Of a stretch of 64,000 nt of DNA, positions 24,757 to 45,235 are shown piece by piece. The stretch is from Syngnathus acus. Lineage: Eukaryota; Chordata; Actinopteri; Syngnathiformes; Syngnathidae. The DNA is taken from contig NC_051093.1 of NCBI RefSeq assembly GCF_901709675.1, forward strand, positions 9,372,053 through 9,436,052, given 5' to 3'. The position numbers and the translations under genes were made by a program. The notes under the pieces are model-generated. The model saw only the letters and a program-made list of their open reading frames with translations, was not told where the DNA came from and made no database searches. Numbering within the stretch: the stretch's first letter is position 1; each line of letters starts with the position of its first letter.

Positions 24757-26123
24757 TTCTTTTAATATAATCTTATTTACAAGGTATTTTTCCATAAATG
24801 TTTTAGTACATAGTAAGTTTCAATACTCTTGCATCCATTACACAGTGAACGCAGAACCTAAAAAATGCAGATTGAAACTATTCTGCTTAACAGTCATCAA
24901 TCTACAGTAAAGCCCAATATTTTCCACATTTCTCACTTGAGTTAGTTTTTCTTTTTTTTTTTTTGAATTCATTCATTCACATCCGTGGAGGACGTAACGA
25001 TAAAGAGCGCTTGTTCATTCATGGCTGCCTTGAGGTTAATGAGTACTCGACAAAAAAACAGATGGGCAAAAAAACAGGGATACGTTGATATTAAAAGTGA
25101 AAGGCTTGAGCTTTTATTAAAGAGGTCACGAAAAACTTTCCTGAAGCTGACACCTTCTTTGTATTTCCTCGGCTCATTTAGAAATCTGTCACACGCCTGA
25201 CCTCTCAGTAGAGGGAAATTTTAAAATCAGGGCTTGTAAGATTGATCCCTTTCCCCTCAATAAACATACCATCGCATTCATAGTTTATATACACATAAGG
25301 ATATTTGCATCATTATGCATGTTAAAAAAAAAAGTATAGAAATTAATCAAAAACCACTTGGTGGATTACTTGAATCGGAAGTGAATTGAGCCATCGACTC
25401 GGCGACAGGGGTTGAAAGGATGAGTGTGAGCTCTTTGCAGAGCATATAGCAGCTTGGTCAGTAATCACTTAGTAATAAATAATAAAACATTAGCGTGGAT
25501 CAGAGTGGTCGCAGGTACGTACAAATGGGACAGACGTAATCAAACGGAGGAGCGGGCTCATTTGATCGTTTTGCAGCGTAAGCCGGGTGCCATGCCACAC
25601 CCACACTGTCTCACATGCACGCGTACGGAGACACGTTTGGAAACGCAACAGTGGTCAAAAGTGAACGCATGACGAGTCAGTCAATCGGGATGTGTCACAC
25701 CCGCCCCCACCCCCCCCCCCACACACACACACACGTCACAGTCAGCCTCAGCTTTGTTCTCCGTCCAGACATCATTGCACCGCGTCTGTTTACCGGCTCA
25801 AGATTGGTGACGAGTTCGCTGTGCCTGTAGACATTCCCAGGAGTTGACATCATAGCTTGTTAAAACCAAAAAGGTAAAAATGCTTCTTCAAAACATTTGA
25901 AAAGATTTTAAAATACTTTGTTGTTCTTTTTTCCCCCCCCCCCATTTGACTTCCTTGCTGTGCTTGCGCCTTTAACTTGCCGTGCTTGGCCGCCGGCTGT
26001 ACTCTGTGTGCATGTTCTGTGCATGTCGTGAACATTAAAAATAAAATAAAAAAGTCAGAGAGTTGAATGCAAGTGCAAGCACACGTGTGACTGTGTACGT
26101 TGGTTTGGTTGGAGGGCCTTTCT
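24757..26123 (-). other. smurf1: Presumed smurf1 3' UTR
   Basis: No recognisable coding exon lies in this 1.4 kb stretch between the smurf1 stop codon and the last plausible poly(A) signal. It holds a short CA run near 25720-25734, poly-C and poly-T runs, and unique AT-rich sequence. Mammalian SMURF1 also has a long 3' UTR. Confidence 0.5.
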
Positions 26124-34130
<8,007 letters not shown>

Positions 34131-35143
34131 CACTCCGAGGAAAAAACGATCCCACAAACTTCTCCTTCGGGTCTCCTAAAAGAGACCGTTTCACGACTCG
34201 GACGGATGGTGAATGTCTTCAGATTACAAACACGCGGTTGCTTTTCCGGTTCTTCATGGATGCGAGTGTATTATTTCATGGCAAAGTCCTGCGCTTCGAG
34301 ACCCGACAACACGGGAGAACATTTTCGGGCAGGCTCAAGCACGTCATGACGTCACACTCTTGACTGTACAGCCGTACGTGCTCGCGTCCGGTGGGCGTGC
34401 CCGTGCAAGTCCCTGCACAAAATATAGTATTTTTTTTTTCAAATGACCGTCCTAACTGTGCCATTATATTTTTCATTTCTCACTCTAAATGAAAATAAAA
34501 TGAAATACACACCACACCCTTTAAAAAAATTCCTTATCAAATCATTAAACGTCAAGAGTTTCTCTCAACATGATGTATGTTGACCTCTGAAGTGGTTTTG
34601 CCAAGAATGCACACACCAGTCTATTCATTTAGGGCCAAGACATTATTGAGCCCATCTGCATATAACTTATTCATATGTTTGTGTTCAGGACTGTACGTAG
34701 CCCCGAGGCACATGACATTGATGGTCTATCATATGATGTGCTTCAAATGTTTTTCTGGAAGGAAAGTGCTTGATGTGCATGGACTTGGCTACTGGCATTT
34801 GGCTGCAGCAGCATTAGCGGGGGGAACAATGGAGCCTCTGATTAAACTGTTTTCAGGCCACAGGATTCAGTAAATCCACGTAGGATGCTCACATAAATGC
34901 TCACATAAAAAAAGACAAACAAACAAACAAATGTACTGCTGCTCTCTTGCCTGTTGTGCTGAATTTTATAAAGCAGAATCATATTGTTTCATTTATCTCC
35001 TTTTAACAATTTTCTCTTATTCTACTTGACATAAATTCTGTTCCAGCTCCGCATCTGGCTAATGTCTGCTTATTTTCATGTCAGCAGTAAATTGATGTAC
35101 TAACAGTCATGGCACGACACCACACATCAACATGGCCTTTCTC
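34131..35143. other. smurf1 upstream region and gap to wipi2
   Basis: The left part should hold the smurf1 5' UTR and promoter; a full CRE lies at 34347-34354. The rest (about 34.45-35.14 kb) is AT-rich unique sequence without recognisable genes. Confidence 0.55.
34347..34354. promoter_or_regulatory. smurf1: CRE palindrome upstream of smurf1
   Basis: TGACGTCA, 217 bases upstream of the smurf1 start codon, in sequence richer in CG than its surroundings. It is a likely promoter element of smurf1. Confidence 0.55.
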
Positions 35144-35149
35144 TTTATT
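35144..35149 (-). terminator. wipi2: Candidate poly(A) signal of wipi2
   Basis: AATAAA on the minus strand, about 1.08 kb downstream of the wipi2 stop codon. A 3' UTR of this size explains the gene-free stretch 35150-36231. Confidence 0.6.
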
Positions 35150-36231
35150 GTTGTTTCAAATAAATGTTTCACATTTTATACAAAAATCAATAGAAAAAGC
35201 CCAACACTCCCAATCTCCACAGGTCATCTTTGTTGAGTGGCTTGAGTCATCAAAATGAAAACTGAAACTAACATCTAAGACCAGCAGACCGCCAATTGAA
35301 TTGTCCAACTCGAGTCTACGGTCAGAGGCAGAACCATTTACAGTGTAAACCTGCCATGACAAGAAAGGTACAGACGTGCGGATTGTAGTTTTTAAGATCT
35401 GCATTAGTTCATGATCACCATCCATGAAATGTCTTCAGTGTACAATGCACAGAACCACAGCAACATCATGCAGGCTCACACAGCATCGCGTAGAAATGCC
35501 AATGTAGCGTTTTAAAAACAGCCAGAATATCAAAATTGGAATCTGACCATTGATTGGAGGGAAAGCAAGGATGTGCAGGTCCAACGAGCCGAGAAGTAAT
35601 CAAGGATGAATGGAAGTTCATTTGCACAAACACACAACGGTGCCAGCAGAAAGCATCAAGTCACACGTGCTCGGCGTGTGTTTGTGTATGCACGTGAGAA
35701 AGCAAAGCGTCAGAGAAGAGAGTACAGTACACACCCTCGGTTAAGATCAGACAAATGAAAATAGATTTTATTAAGCCAATGCAGAGATCTCAAACAGAAA
35801 ACATGATAGGGAGGCAAGAGGCACTTACACAATGTTTTTTGTTTTGTTTTTACACACAGAGCTAGAATTTGCACGTGTGTCCTTAGAAGAGCACGGCTAC
35901 ATTTTCTATTTTGATCAAACGTGCACGCTCACAGACTCTCATTCACATTGGGGTTTTGTTGGAGCGGTTGGCACATGTACATGCAAAGCAGTCAGCTTGG
36001 TCCGCGCAGACTAAACTGAGGAGAACAAGGAGGAGGGAGGGCGATAAAACGTGGAGGTGTACCTAAAGAGACAAACGACAACAGATAGACTCCGGAGCAC
36101 TCTGTGTGTTTAAAAAAACTAAACGACAGAAAAATAACTTCCCTCGCTGATCCTGCCCTCCCCCCTCGTGTCACTTATCGATAGCAGCGCCAGAGGAGCC
36201 CTCTGATTGGTTGGTGCGGCCGTCAGTTTGG

Positions 36232-39200
36232 TCATTCGGTTTCCAGGATGAGCGGCGGCTGCTCGTTGTCATCCTCTAGCCGCAAGCTATTGAGATCCTC
36301 CTCTAGCCCCGCCCCTCCCACGGCGCCCTGCTCGTCACAGTAGCCTACGATGGTGAGAGTGAGTTCACAGGTCACGTAATGGGCCACACGAAATACTAAG
36401 TTACCGCTTTTGTAAAAGCCTGCGAGGAATATTGCCAATGTACCTCGTTGATGAGCGTGAGTGTACCGCTTGGTGACATACCTTTAGTGACGGCAGCACT
36501 GTAGGTCTGCGCCACAAGTGGGCGATCATGCGACCCCTGCTCCAGGATCTCATTAAGCGGCTCGGCACTGCCGTCTAACCTGAGGTCAAGAGCGGAGGTT
36601 CCCTTTCACAAAGGCTGAAATGACTGCGGGTGCAAGCGACCCATTCGGATTTATTCTCCAACATCAAATGAGATATGTGATGCTTGTGCTTAGATTGACA
36701 CAGGACATGGAAACAGATTTTGCATACCACGCGACTCCCAATATGGTCTTATTTGTGTGTTACCTGTGCTGTTTCATCAGAGTGCATTCCCCGCCATCTT
36801 GAGGATCCAAGTTGTAGAGATACAGGTAACCATCGGCCGCTGCGACCAGCAACCTGGGAATCTTTTGAATCCTACGAATAAAGCAAAAAGTAAGATTGTG
36901 TCCGGTATGTTATGTTGAATTCACCATGTCATTGTTTTCATCACTTTCACCGCCCTCTGAGATTTTAATAAAAATAATCTATAAAAACAAACCACATTTC
37001 TCATCATATTTCTGAATTTACGCAATAAACAAAAGCACAGAGAGGAACTCACATTGCTAAAGCGCAGATGTTCTTATGACCGCAGAAGGGCAGCCTCACG
37101 GTGGCGAAGGCTCGCCCTTGTGTAAACATTTCCGTGACCTGGGCGGGCAAATAGGTGGTTGATGCCATCAGAACCTTACCCAGGTATCCGCCCCATGTGG
37201 TGGGCTCCTCTGCTGGCCTAAACACACACAATATACATGATACATATATAAGATACAAAGTGAATTACTATGATAGAGGCAAGTTCGAGAGCAGAACCAT
37301 CTTTTTGAAATACATACACATACTTCTCCTTCTGTGTTTCTAGTTTGAAGATGTGAACCGTCTCTGTGTTGCTGGAGGCCGACAGGTACAAGCCTTCCAT
37401 GCTGAAGGCCAAGGAGCAGATGCTCACACACCTACGACCAGGAACACACACCCGCAAAGATAAGAGAACGACACGTCGGTGCGGTGGGAAATTGTTACTG
37501 TAGCGAGCACATCACCTCTTCACTCCTCGTCGAAACTCAAAGAGTTTTTGCCCTTCTGGGATGGAAAAAACGCGGATGACTGTGCCCTGGGACGAGGAAG
37601 TGAAACATAAAAGACACGCGGAGGAAAATAACAACTGAAGACAATGCAAGGCGATTTGATTTACTCCAGCGAGCAGTAAGAGAAAAAAGAAAACAGGCAA
37701 GGGCCTTGTTACACTCCTACCTTCTCTGAAGCTGTGGCCAGTTTTGTTCCACTGGCATCAAAAGCTAGAGCTGCTAATGGGCTGTCGTGGGCTGGAATCA
37801 TGTTTGCGGCTCGCTGAAACACACACAAGTGTCAAGGGTGGAATAAGCTGTCAACTGAAGTGAAGTAAGCCAGTATAAATCTTTTTAAATCCTTGTTGAA
37901 AAAGAAAAAGTATTTCGCTACCAAAGCTCTCACAGAAAAGTGAGAAACATTCTGAGGCAGTGTTGTTTTTGTGTTCACCCACCAGGTTGACAGTGTCAAA
38001 CACTTGAACTTCTCCTATCATGGCACTGCCAGGATATGCCAGGTAACAGTTGTCGTTACTAATGGACAGGGCACACAACCCTGGAGAAAGGTGCACAAAC
38101 GTAAATTTACATTCAAGTCATTCAAAGAAAGAGATCCAGTCAAGGAGTTCTGTCCTAAATACTCGGGTTAAATGACTTTTGACAAACCTGAAGGGTTGGG
38201 TGGAGTCTCTCTGATTGTATGCAGCACTTTCATGTCTCGGATATTGTGAATGTAAAGTGACTCCTCCAAACACACTATCAGCCTCTGTAGAAGAAACCAC
38301 ACACAAAGAAAACGAACTTATCTTTTCTGTTTTTTATCTTAAAACGAGACGAAAGACACGGCAATTAAGCGGTTGAGTGCGTTTCTCTTCTTACCTGTCT
38401 GTTGAGTTTAACAGCCAGTATTGTGTTGGAGTACGAGTAGTTGCAGATTTCAGTTCCCTTCTTGAAGTGACAGACCTTGAGCTTCCTGGGGGCCTTGAGG
38501 CTGACGATGGCCACCAGGCTGCTGGAGAACAGACGCTCCACAATACACACATCCTCAGTGTCCGCTGTGTGACACAAACACACATAGATTAGCTTTTACG
38601 TGTCATTTATGACCAGTGTTGTATGTTCTTACTATAATCAAACGAATACAAGATACTCACTACATTCGTATATCTGCTCCAATTTTTCCACAGAAGACAA
38701 AGAAAAAAACTTGTATCCTGATTTGGTGCCAACAGCCAGGGACCTTAAAAATCAACACAATACAAACATGTCATCTGCGCAACAGAAGGATAATAAATAA
38801 CGTTGTACCGTCCTAGTCTGAACCAACCCTGCGTGTCAATACAAAAAAATGACAATGTTGTTTCAAACAGCAGGCAACAGACAAGATTGTGTGAGTTTAA
38901 TGAATGACTACTAACCTATTCCGTTCGTTAAGGTTAGCGTGCCAGAGCACATTACGTTAGCTTAGCAGCTAGCGGCTAACCACCGACAATATTAGACGAG
39001 CTACAGTAATAAAATTAGACAACGGATAATATTCCGACATTAGCTTCGGCATTCAGAAAATTAATAGCCAGACCACGTCTCATTTAGCAGTGTCAGTGCG
39101 TCATAAAGTAGAAAAGGCCATTAAATGGATGCTAACGTTAGCTAGCTACATAGCACGGCCCACCGTAGCACCGAACATTCCCCGGAGCGTGCCTGTGTTC

Positions 39201-39314
39201 TTCCCCGCCCTGCCCTACATTCGGCCCGGCCTTGGCTTACGTATTGTCCTGGTTAAAGTTGGCGAAGAGGAGCTGGCTTCCGCCCGCATCCCCGCTTAGG
39301 CTGGCCAAGTTCAT
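36232..39314 (-). CDS. wipi2: WIPI2, WD-repeat phosphoinositide-binding autophagy protein, complete
   Basis: WIPI2 is a seven-bladed PROPPIN that binds PI3P on forming autophagosomes and recruits ATG16L1. Exons (5' to 3'): 39314-39241, 38743-38661, 38564-38395, 38284-38188, 38080-37983, 37813-37721, 37586-37516, 37431-37324, 37217-37053, 36871-36764, 36579-36482, 36344-36232. All joins keep frame and give 425 residues, the size of a known short human isoform. The start [20 protein letters not shown] matches the vertebrate N-terminus. The lipid-binding FRRG motif is intact in [10 protein letters not shown] (exon 37586-37516). The acidic C-terminus ([17 protein letters not shown]) is family-typical. 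The regularly spaced exons are short, and no truncation is seen. mmd2 is transcribed away from the other side of its promoter region. Confidence 0.97.
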
Positions 39315-40488
39315 GAGCCCGGCACCATCGACGTATAAAGGCCCAGGGGAAATAGATGGTGCTGGTCTGGTAATGTTTTAAAGGCCAGACACGTTCAGCT
39401 GAGCTTCAAGGAGCCATTGCGCTAGCATGCATGTCGTAGCAATGCTAACAGGATTGTTGTTGTTTTTCACTGAGGGGAGGGGCAACTGATAAATGCATCT
39501 ACGCATGCGCGGCAACAAAAGCCTGGGTCGCTCTTAAAGGAACCGAGACACATTTGCGATCCTGTATACATGGGAAAAAAAATCCTGCCACGGTTATGAA
39601 TGCTGCTCATGCTGCCGCTTAAATTGTTATTTTGGGAAAAATATCTGCTCAAGTTTGTAATCATGTGCAAACACAAACCATGATTTCATGTCACAGCGCT
39701 ATCTGCTGTCGATACATGGTAGTACAGCAAGTGTACTTATTTGTATCTTTGTTCGGATGTGACATCTGTGTCCTTTGCTCCTGTTGAATGTTATGCTTCC
39801 TCCAGACGTTTGTAAACACTGGCACACATCCAAAACACGTTGGCTTACATTCTTATTCTGGGTCATAGGAAGCAAAGCTGTGCACGCCATTTGGATTTTG
39901 CCTGTTTAATTTATACACCGCAAACAAAACATTAACCAAAACTGTGTTTTGACTAGTTGGGTTGCACAGAACATCGTATTACAAAGCAACTTTTGCGGTT
40001 GATTTATGATGGTGCCACTTTGGATGGGGTTCCTCAGCTCTGTATTTGCAGTCCACTGGCCAGTGTTTCCTCTACAAATATTTACAGCTAAAATACAGTA
40101 CAGACTTGAGGGAGGAGATACATTGTGAGGGGAGGAGTGATGGTTGGCTGCTGGGTTATCATCGGCCAGGAGAGGGGAGGAGGGATTACATGCCCAGTCC
40201 GGCGGAACATCCTCCAAGCACATCTGAGACTGCACAGAACTCTGCGCAGACCCACAAGACCACCACCAGCCATGCTTGCGAAATGGAATGCAGCCTGGGT
40301 CCACTCTCACGCTGGTGGTGAAAAGTTGTGGTGAAGTGGAGTAGTTGTTGTGCAGTAGCATTGGCCGAACCGAACCGAACCTACAGGTTGTTGTTGGGCC
40401 GGCTGGATTTATGTGTTTAAGCGCACGGCTGTGGGACATCCGGAATGGGGAGTCTGTAGACGGAGACTCGCACGCACACGCGCAAAAG
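39315..40488. other. Divergent promoter region between wipi2 and mmd2
   Basis: The two genes are head to head with start codons 1.17 kb apart. The wipi2 side has an NRF1-like site. The mmd2 side has short repeats (CCGAA) and an open frame running in phase into the proposed mmd2 start. No other gene is seen. Confidence 0.5.
39502..39511. promoter_or_regulatory. wipi2: NRF1-type site upstream of wipi2
   Basis: ACGCATGCGC, with a flanking GGC, fits the palindromic NRF1 consensus. It is about 190 bases upstream of the wipi2 start codon, as is common at housekeeping promoters. Confidence 0.45.
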
Positions 40489-43400
40489 ATGGACGTGAAG
40501 GGAACAACATTTGGAAGGTACCAGTCAATCATTCTGAATTCGTTTGTTTTAAAAATTGCAACTGCACCCGAGCGAGCGAGCGAGCGCACGCACGCACGCA
40601 CGCACGCACGGTCCGAGCCGGAGATTGGGATGGATTCATCGCGAGCGTGCGTGGGAATGACAGCATCTCAATCTGAACTTTTTTTGCATTGCCTTTTCAC
40701 TTTAAGATGCTGTTCTATTATTATTATTATCATTACTATTATTTTAACCTTTCCTGTAAGACGGACGTGTCTAAAGGACAGTTAATTTTGTTCAAAACAA
40801 CAGAAACATAACGAAAAAGATGAGTTTTTCCACCATTAATGTGACGTACAATTCAAGCTGGGGGAAAAAAACTTTTCCAGTCAGGAAGTATAAACACTGT
40901 ACAGTTTATAGATAACATTAATGGTAGAAAAAGGTTTGAAACCATTTAACTTGGTCAGTTAAATGTTGGTTTTATAATAACACAGGTATATGACATTTGA
41001 AAGAGGTGTGTAGACTTTATATTCACTGTAGAAGTAAGATTTTAACGAGTAGAATGGAAACAACAGGTAGGAAAATAGAGATCAGGGCAGGATAGGACTG
41101 AAACAGCTTCATACCAAATATAATAAAAACAAAACATGCACCATCACGTGCACATGCATGGGAGATTGTGATACTGTAATCGTGAGAATCAGAGTTGGAG
41201 TCCCAGTGGATTTGAACTTGAGCATTACTGGAAAAAGAAATCGCTCTCAACACACAAACACACACACAGTTTAAATGTAACTGATCCTATTAATGTACGG
41301 AATGTGCTGAAATGGGCAATTATGGCCAAGCACTTACTTTTTTTTGTGTGAGAAGAACGCACATGTACATACTCACTCATTTATGCACATAATCACACAC
41401 ACACACACACACCTATGGGCATCTACAGTATATGTGTGAGTGTGTGTGTGCCCAAGCCAGAAAAGAGAATAGTTGCGCTGATGCTGACAACAATGTCTCC
41501 TCTGATCAGTCTTCCCCTCCCTCCAGTCCAACTACACAAACACACTCACGCACAATTCCGTCAGAAGCAATTAGAGGACATCGCAGTATAACACTCAGGT
41601 CCATTGATGGCTTCACAACAGCGCAGAAAAAAACACAACAGAACAAAGTTAAGCGAGCTCCCGGGCGAACCAAACGGTCACACATCACTTGTCTTTATTT
41701 ATTCTTTTTATGACACTGGTTACTATTTACTTTCCTTAACATAACACACACTCATGTGTGAACCTCCAGGGAGTTTGTGTTGCAGTGACAAATAGGCAGG
41801 AAGTGCGGGAAAGGTCTCAGGAAAACATCTTAAACTTCCTTCCCTCGACGTTTTTTGTTCTTTCCGCCTTGTGGATTGTACAGGCGTTATACAAGAGGCG
41901 TTACACAAGAGGCCTTTTGTCTTCCATACTCGGCGTTGTGTACCATAAATGGTTACAACAAACAGATGTAGTGGAGGGAGGTGTGCTGGCGGGCGAGACG
42001 CAAGATCGGCGGCATGTTTGCGCGCATGGACATGCTCGCCATGTGTAATTAAATAACACAGCTGAGGCACGCAGACGCACCTGTGGCCCTGCTGTGTGTG
42101 TGTGTGTGTGTGTGTGCAAGCTCATCTCGCTGCATTAAGTGTGGTTTTGTAACATCTCCAGATGTGTTTCCTCTTCCTGGGGATTAATATAGGATTAAAT
42201 GGTGCACACAGATGCAAAGCAAGACGAAGGCACGGTTAGATAACGCAGCTTTTTCTGCAATATTGCTTCAATATGAAAATCTTGGGTGAGATTTTGTCAA
42301 AGGGATTTATGAGTTCACAAACGATCAGGTGATCTATTTAATAATAGTGATTTACAGCTATCTTGTTTTTGAACTGTAGTTTGGTTACACTTTGAATATT
42401 TTTTAAATCTGTGTGTGTAATTATGTTTTTACGAAATGATCAGCAAAAAAAATAGAAATCATAGAATGTACAGTTTGATACTATTTACATGAGATCAGAT
42501 TCCTGTTTAAATATGAGCTCGCAGGTAAACATAGACTCCCAAATAATGATGGGGCTTTTTAAAAATTCCCACAACGTGATGCGGATTAGCAGCACTTAGA
42601 CCCTGCAAGAATGAGCCCACATGCCACACAAGTTCCAAAATAACAAGCGAACATCAGTTCTCTGCTAATGACCAACTAACACGTTCTCTTTCAGGTTTAT
42701 GAATTGCAGGGCGCCAGCCAATAAGAGATACCAACCGACCGAGTATGAACATGCTGCTAATTGCGCCACACATGGGGTGAGTGACGCAAAAACACACAAA
42801 TCAATTCTGGAACGGCTACAGTTGCGAGCCGGAGCGTTTTCTTGCTTCTACGTGCCGAGCAACTACTGTACATTTGCGCTAAGTGATGTCAGTTGAGGAT
42901 TGAGGCAGAACAGTGAGGATTTGGGGCTCTCAGCTCGGGACAGTGGGCTGTAATCCGGCATTTCGCCTGTAGCGTTCCCTAATCTGCTGTAATCCCCCAA
43001 CTCTTTCGGCCCTGGGAGTCACAACGAGTGAATGAAAGATGGAAGAGAGCAGGAGGAAAGCGTAGTCACACCGACACGACGGGAGCGAGGGGTGCCGCCG
43101 ATATCGCAAATGTTCACCTTGGCGGAGGAGGAGGAGAGGGGCAGGAATGTGAACAATGTCAGGAAAAGCAAGACACACAAATGTTCTCACACTGAGCACA
43201 GTGAGAGAGAGAAAAAAAAAGGAAAACAATGACAAAACCCTTTTCAAGGTTTTTCTATTCAGTATTGTGTTTGTTTAAAAAAAACCTTGACAAAAAATAA
43301 CCGCATGTTGAGGAAACATTTTTTTTCAATTATAGTACAGTACTAGTAGATTGCACATTGAGTTGCGGTATAAATAAAGTTTCCTTGCCTGGCTTTTACA

Positions 43401-44533
43401 GTTGTGGATCCTCCCGAGCCTGCTGGGTGGTTCGGTGCTGTATTTCCTGTCAGGGGACCAATGGCATCGTGTTGCTGCTTGGCTTTACGGCAGCGGACTC
43501 ACTGGCCTCTTTGTCACCTCAACGCTCTTCCACGCTGCTGCCTGGAAAATCAGCCACCTCAGGTGTGTGCGGGCGGGCGGGCGAGGTAGAGTCACATGTG
43601 GCATTTTACTATGCCACTTGTGCGTGCAGTCACACACACAGTTTATTCCTTATACTGTTAATTATGACATAGCCAGAGGTGTTAAGATACACACCAGATG
43701 TGACCTGGCTATGAACTTTGAAGAAAAATGAGGCCACTGAAACGTTGAGTAACGTTACATAACTTGAGTTTGATCATATTTGTTCGGACTAAAACTAATA
43801 TGTCGTCTTTTGACCTTTTGCAGGAAGGTGGAGCAACTTTTCCACATGTGTGACCGCATGGCCATCTACTTCTTCATAGCAGCCTCCTACTCTCCCTGGT
43901 AAGTCTGTTGAGGAGACAAACGAAACGATGATGCGACGCGACGGCTGAGCGAGGTCACGGCGGAGGCGCTGTGACGTTTGACTGTGTGACGTGCGTGGAC
44001 AGGTTGACGCTGAGGGAGCTGGGCCCGTGGGCATGCCACATGCGCTGGCTCATCTGGGTCATGGCTTGTTTGGGATCCATCTATGTCTTCTTCTTCCATG
44101 AGAGGTAACCACATCGGTGTAAGTGAACTCAATCAAAGGTGCTGACGCCGCTGTTGTTTGAACCCATTCTACCTGCAGGTACAAGCTGCTGGAGTTGCTG
44201 GGATATGTGGCCATGGGAGCTGTTCCTGCTCTGGTCATTCTGTCAATGGTATTATACACACAATGTGAAACTTAAAAATATGAAAAGATGAAAGTATTAT
44301 GTCACGAATGTATCATGCATATAATGTTGCAGATGGACCACGCAGGAGTGTGCGAACTTGCCTTGGGTGGGTTCTTCTACGCCGTGGGTGTGGTCTTCTT
44401 CAAGAGCGACGGCTTTGTCCCGTTCGCCCACGCTATTTGGCATCTTTTCGTGGCAGCCGGAGCAGGTATCCATTACTACGCCATCTGGAGGTACCTCTAC
44501 TTGCCTCGGCCACTGCTGGAAACCTCCAGGTGA
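40489..44533 (+). CDS. mmd2: MMD2-like PAQR family membrane protein, complete
   Basis: MMD/MMD2 (PAQR11/PAQR10) are seven-pass Golgi membrane proteins reported to promote Ras signalling. Exons: 40489-40517, 42695-42776, 43402-43562, 43824-43898, 44003-44104, 44179-44248, 44333-44533. Phases agree; 239 residues against 238 in human MMD. Conserved motifs include [20 protein letters not shown], the [19 protein letters not shown] segment, and [20 protein letters not shown] with the family's histidines. Exon 1 ([10 protein letters not shown]) was placed by splice phase and length only and is the weakest part. An in-frame ATG at 40345 also exists. The MMD2 assignment rather than MMD rests mainly on the neighbours WIPI2, AP5Z1 and SLC29A4, which flank human MMD2. 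Intron 1 (2.2 kb) shows only simple repeats. Confidence 0.88.
40570..40610. repeat. (GCGA)n(GCAC)n simple repeat
   Basis: Four-base repeat just after the proposed mmd2 exon 1: GAGC units followed by GCAC units. Confidence 0.92.
42093..42116. repeat. (TG)n microsatellite
   Basis: Twelve TG units in mmd2 intron 1. Confidence 0.93.
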
Positions 44534-45091
44534 TGCGGAGGTGTTCTCGTACGGAGAGAGTTACTGGTTGAGAAAGCACAAGCTCGGCGGTCGGTCTGAG
44601 ATAAATGAATACATGAATCACTAATCTTGTTTTATTTCCGAAAGCCTAATCTTAGCTGGTAATCACGCAGTCATTTTGTTTCAGGACCTCAGTTACAGCA
44701 TCTAATGATGTTCAGATGACCAATATTTGGTCAAATAGTTTTAAGACCAAAAGAAATATTTAGTTCGATGCGCTTTGGTATCCTTTCCACTCATAATGTG
44801 CCAACTATTTCTGAAAGCAAATTTCTATTGAATTGTAACAATGTGCATTTGAAGAAGTAATGAGTCACAAAATACGAATAACAGTGAATTGATGACGACT
44901 GTATCATAAATTGCATTTTTCTTTTCTGATGTTTTTGTCAAAGCACTTTCTCCTAGTCAATGTCTGCATTTCCTGTACGCCTCGAAAATGCTGTCATACA
45001 AACACTTGACCCATTTTCTAACTGGCTTCTGGAGACTTAGGATATGTCTGTTTCTTTTTTTACACAAATCAGATGATCTATTTTGTAAATT

Positions 45092-45097
45092 TTTATT
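45092..45097 (-). terminator. ap5z1: Candidate poly(A) signal of ap5z1
   Basis: AATAAA on the minus strand, about 140 bases after the ap5z1 stop codon. It lies inside the presumed mmd2 3' UTR. Confidence 0.6.
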
Positions 45098-45117
45098 TCT
45101 GATATGTCGCAACAAAG

Positions 45118-45123
45118 AATAAA
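45118..45123 (+). terminator. mmd2: Candidate poly(A) signal of mmd2
   Basis: AATAAA on the plus strand, about 590 bases after the mmd2 stop codon and 113 bases short of the ap5z1 stop codon on the other strand. Confidence 0.6.
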
Positions 45124-45235
45124 GAGATAATATATTACACTGATGGGGAGTATCGTTTTTGATTGCTTTGTCTTCTCATTTCTCCACTCAGTGATGTATT
45201 TAGAAAAAGTGCAAAAAGTGTCCAAGTGTGAATGT

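Noticed and set aside
39906-40601. 231-residue minus-strand open frame between wipi2 and mmd2
   Set aside because: No recognisable domain. It includes antisense of the simple repeat and of mmd2 exon 1, and an intergenic frame of this length can arise by chance.
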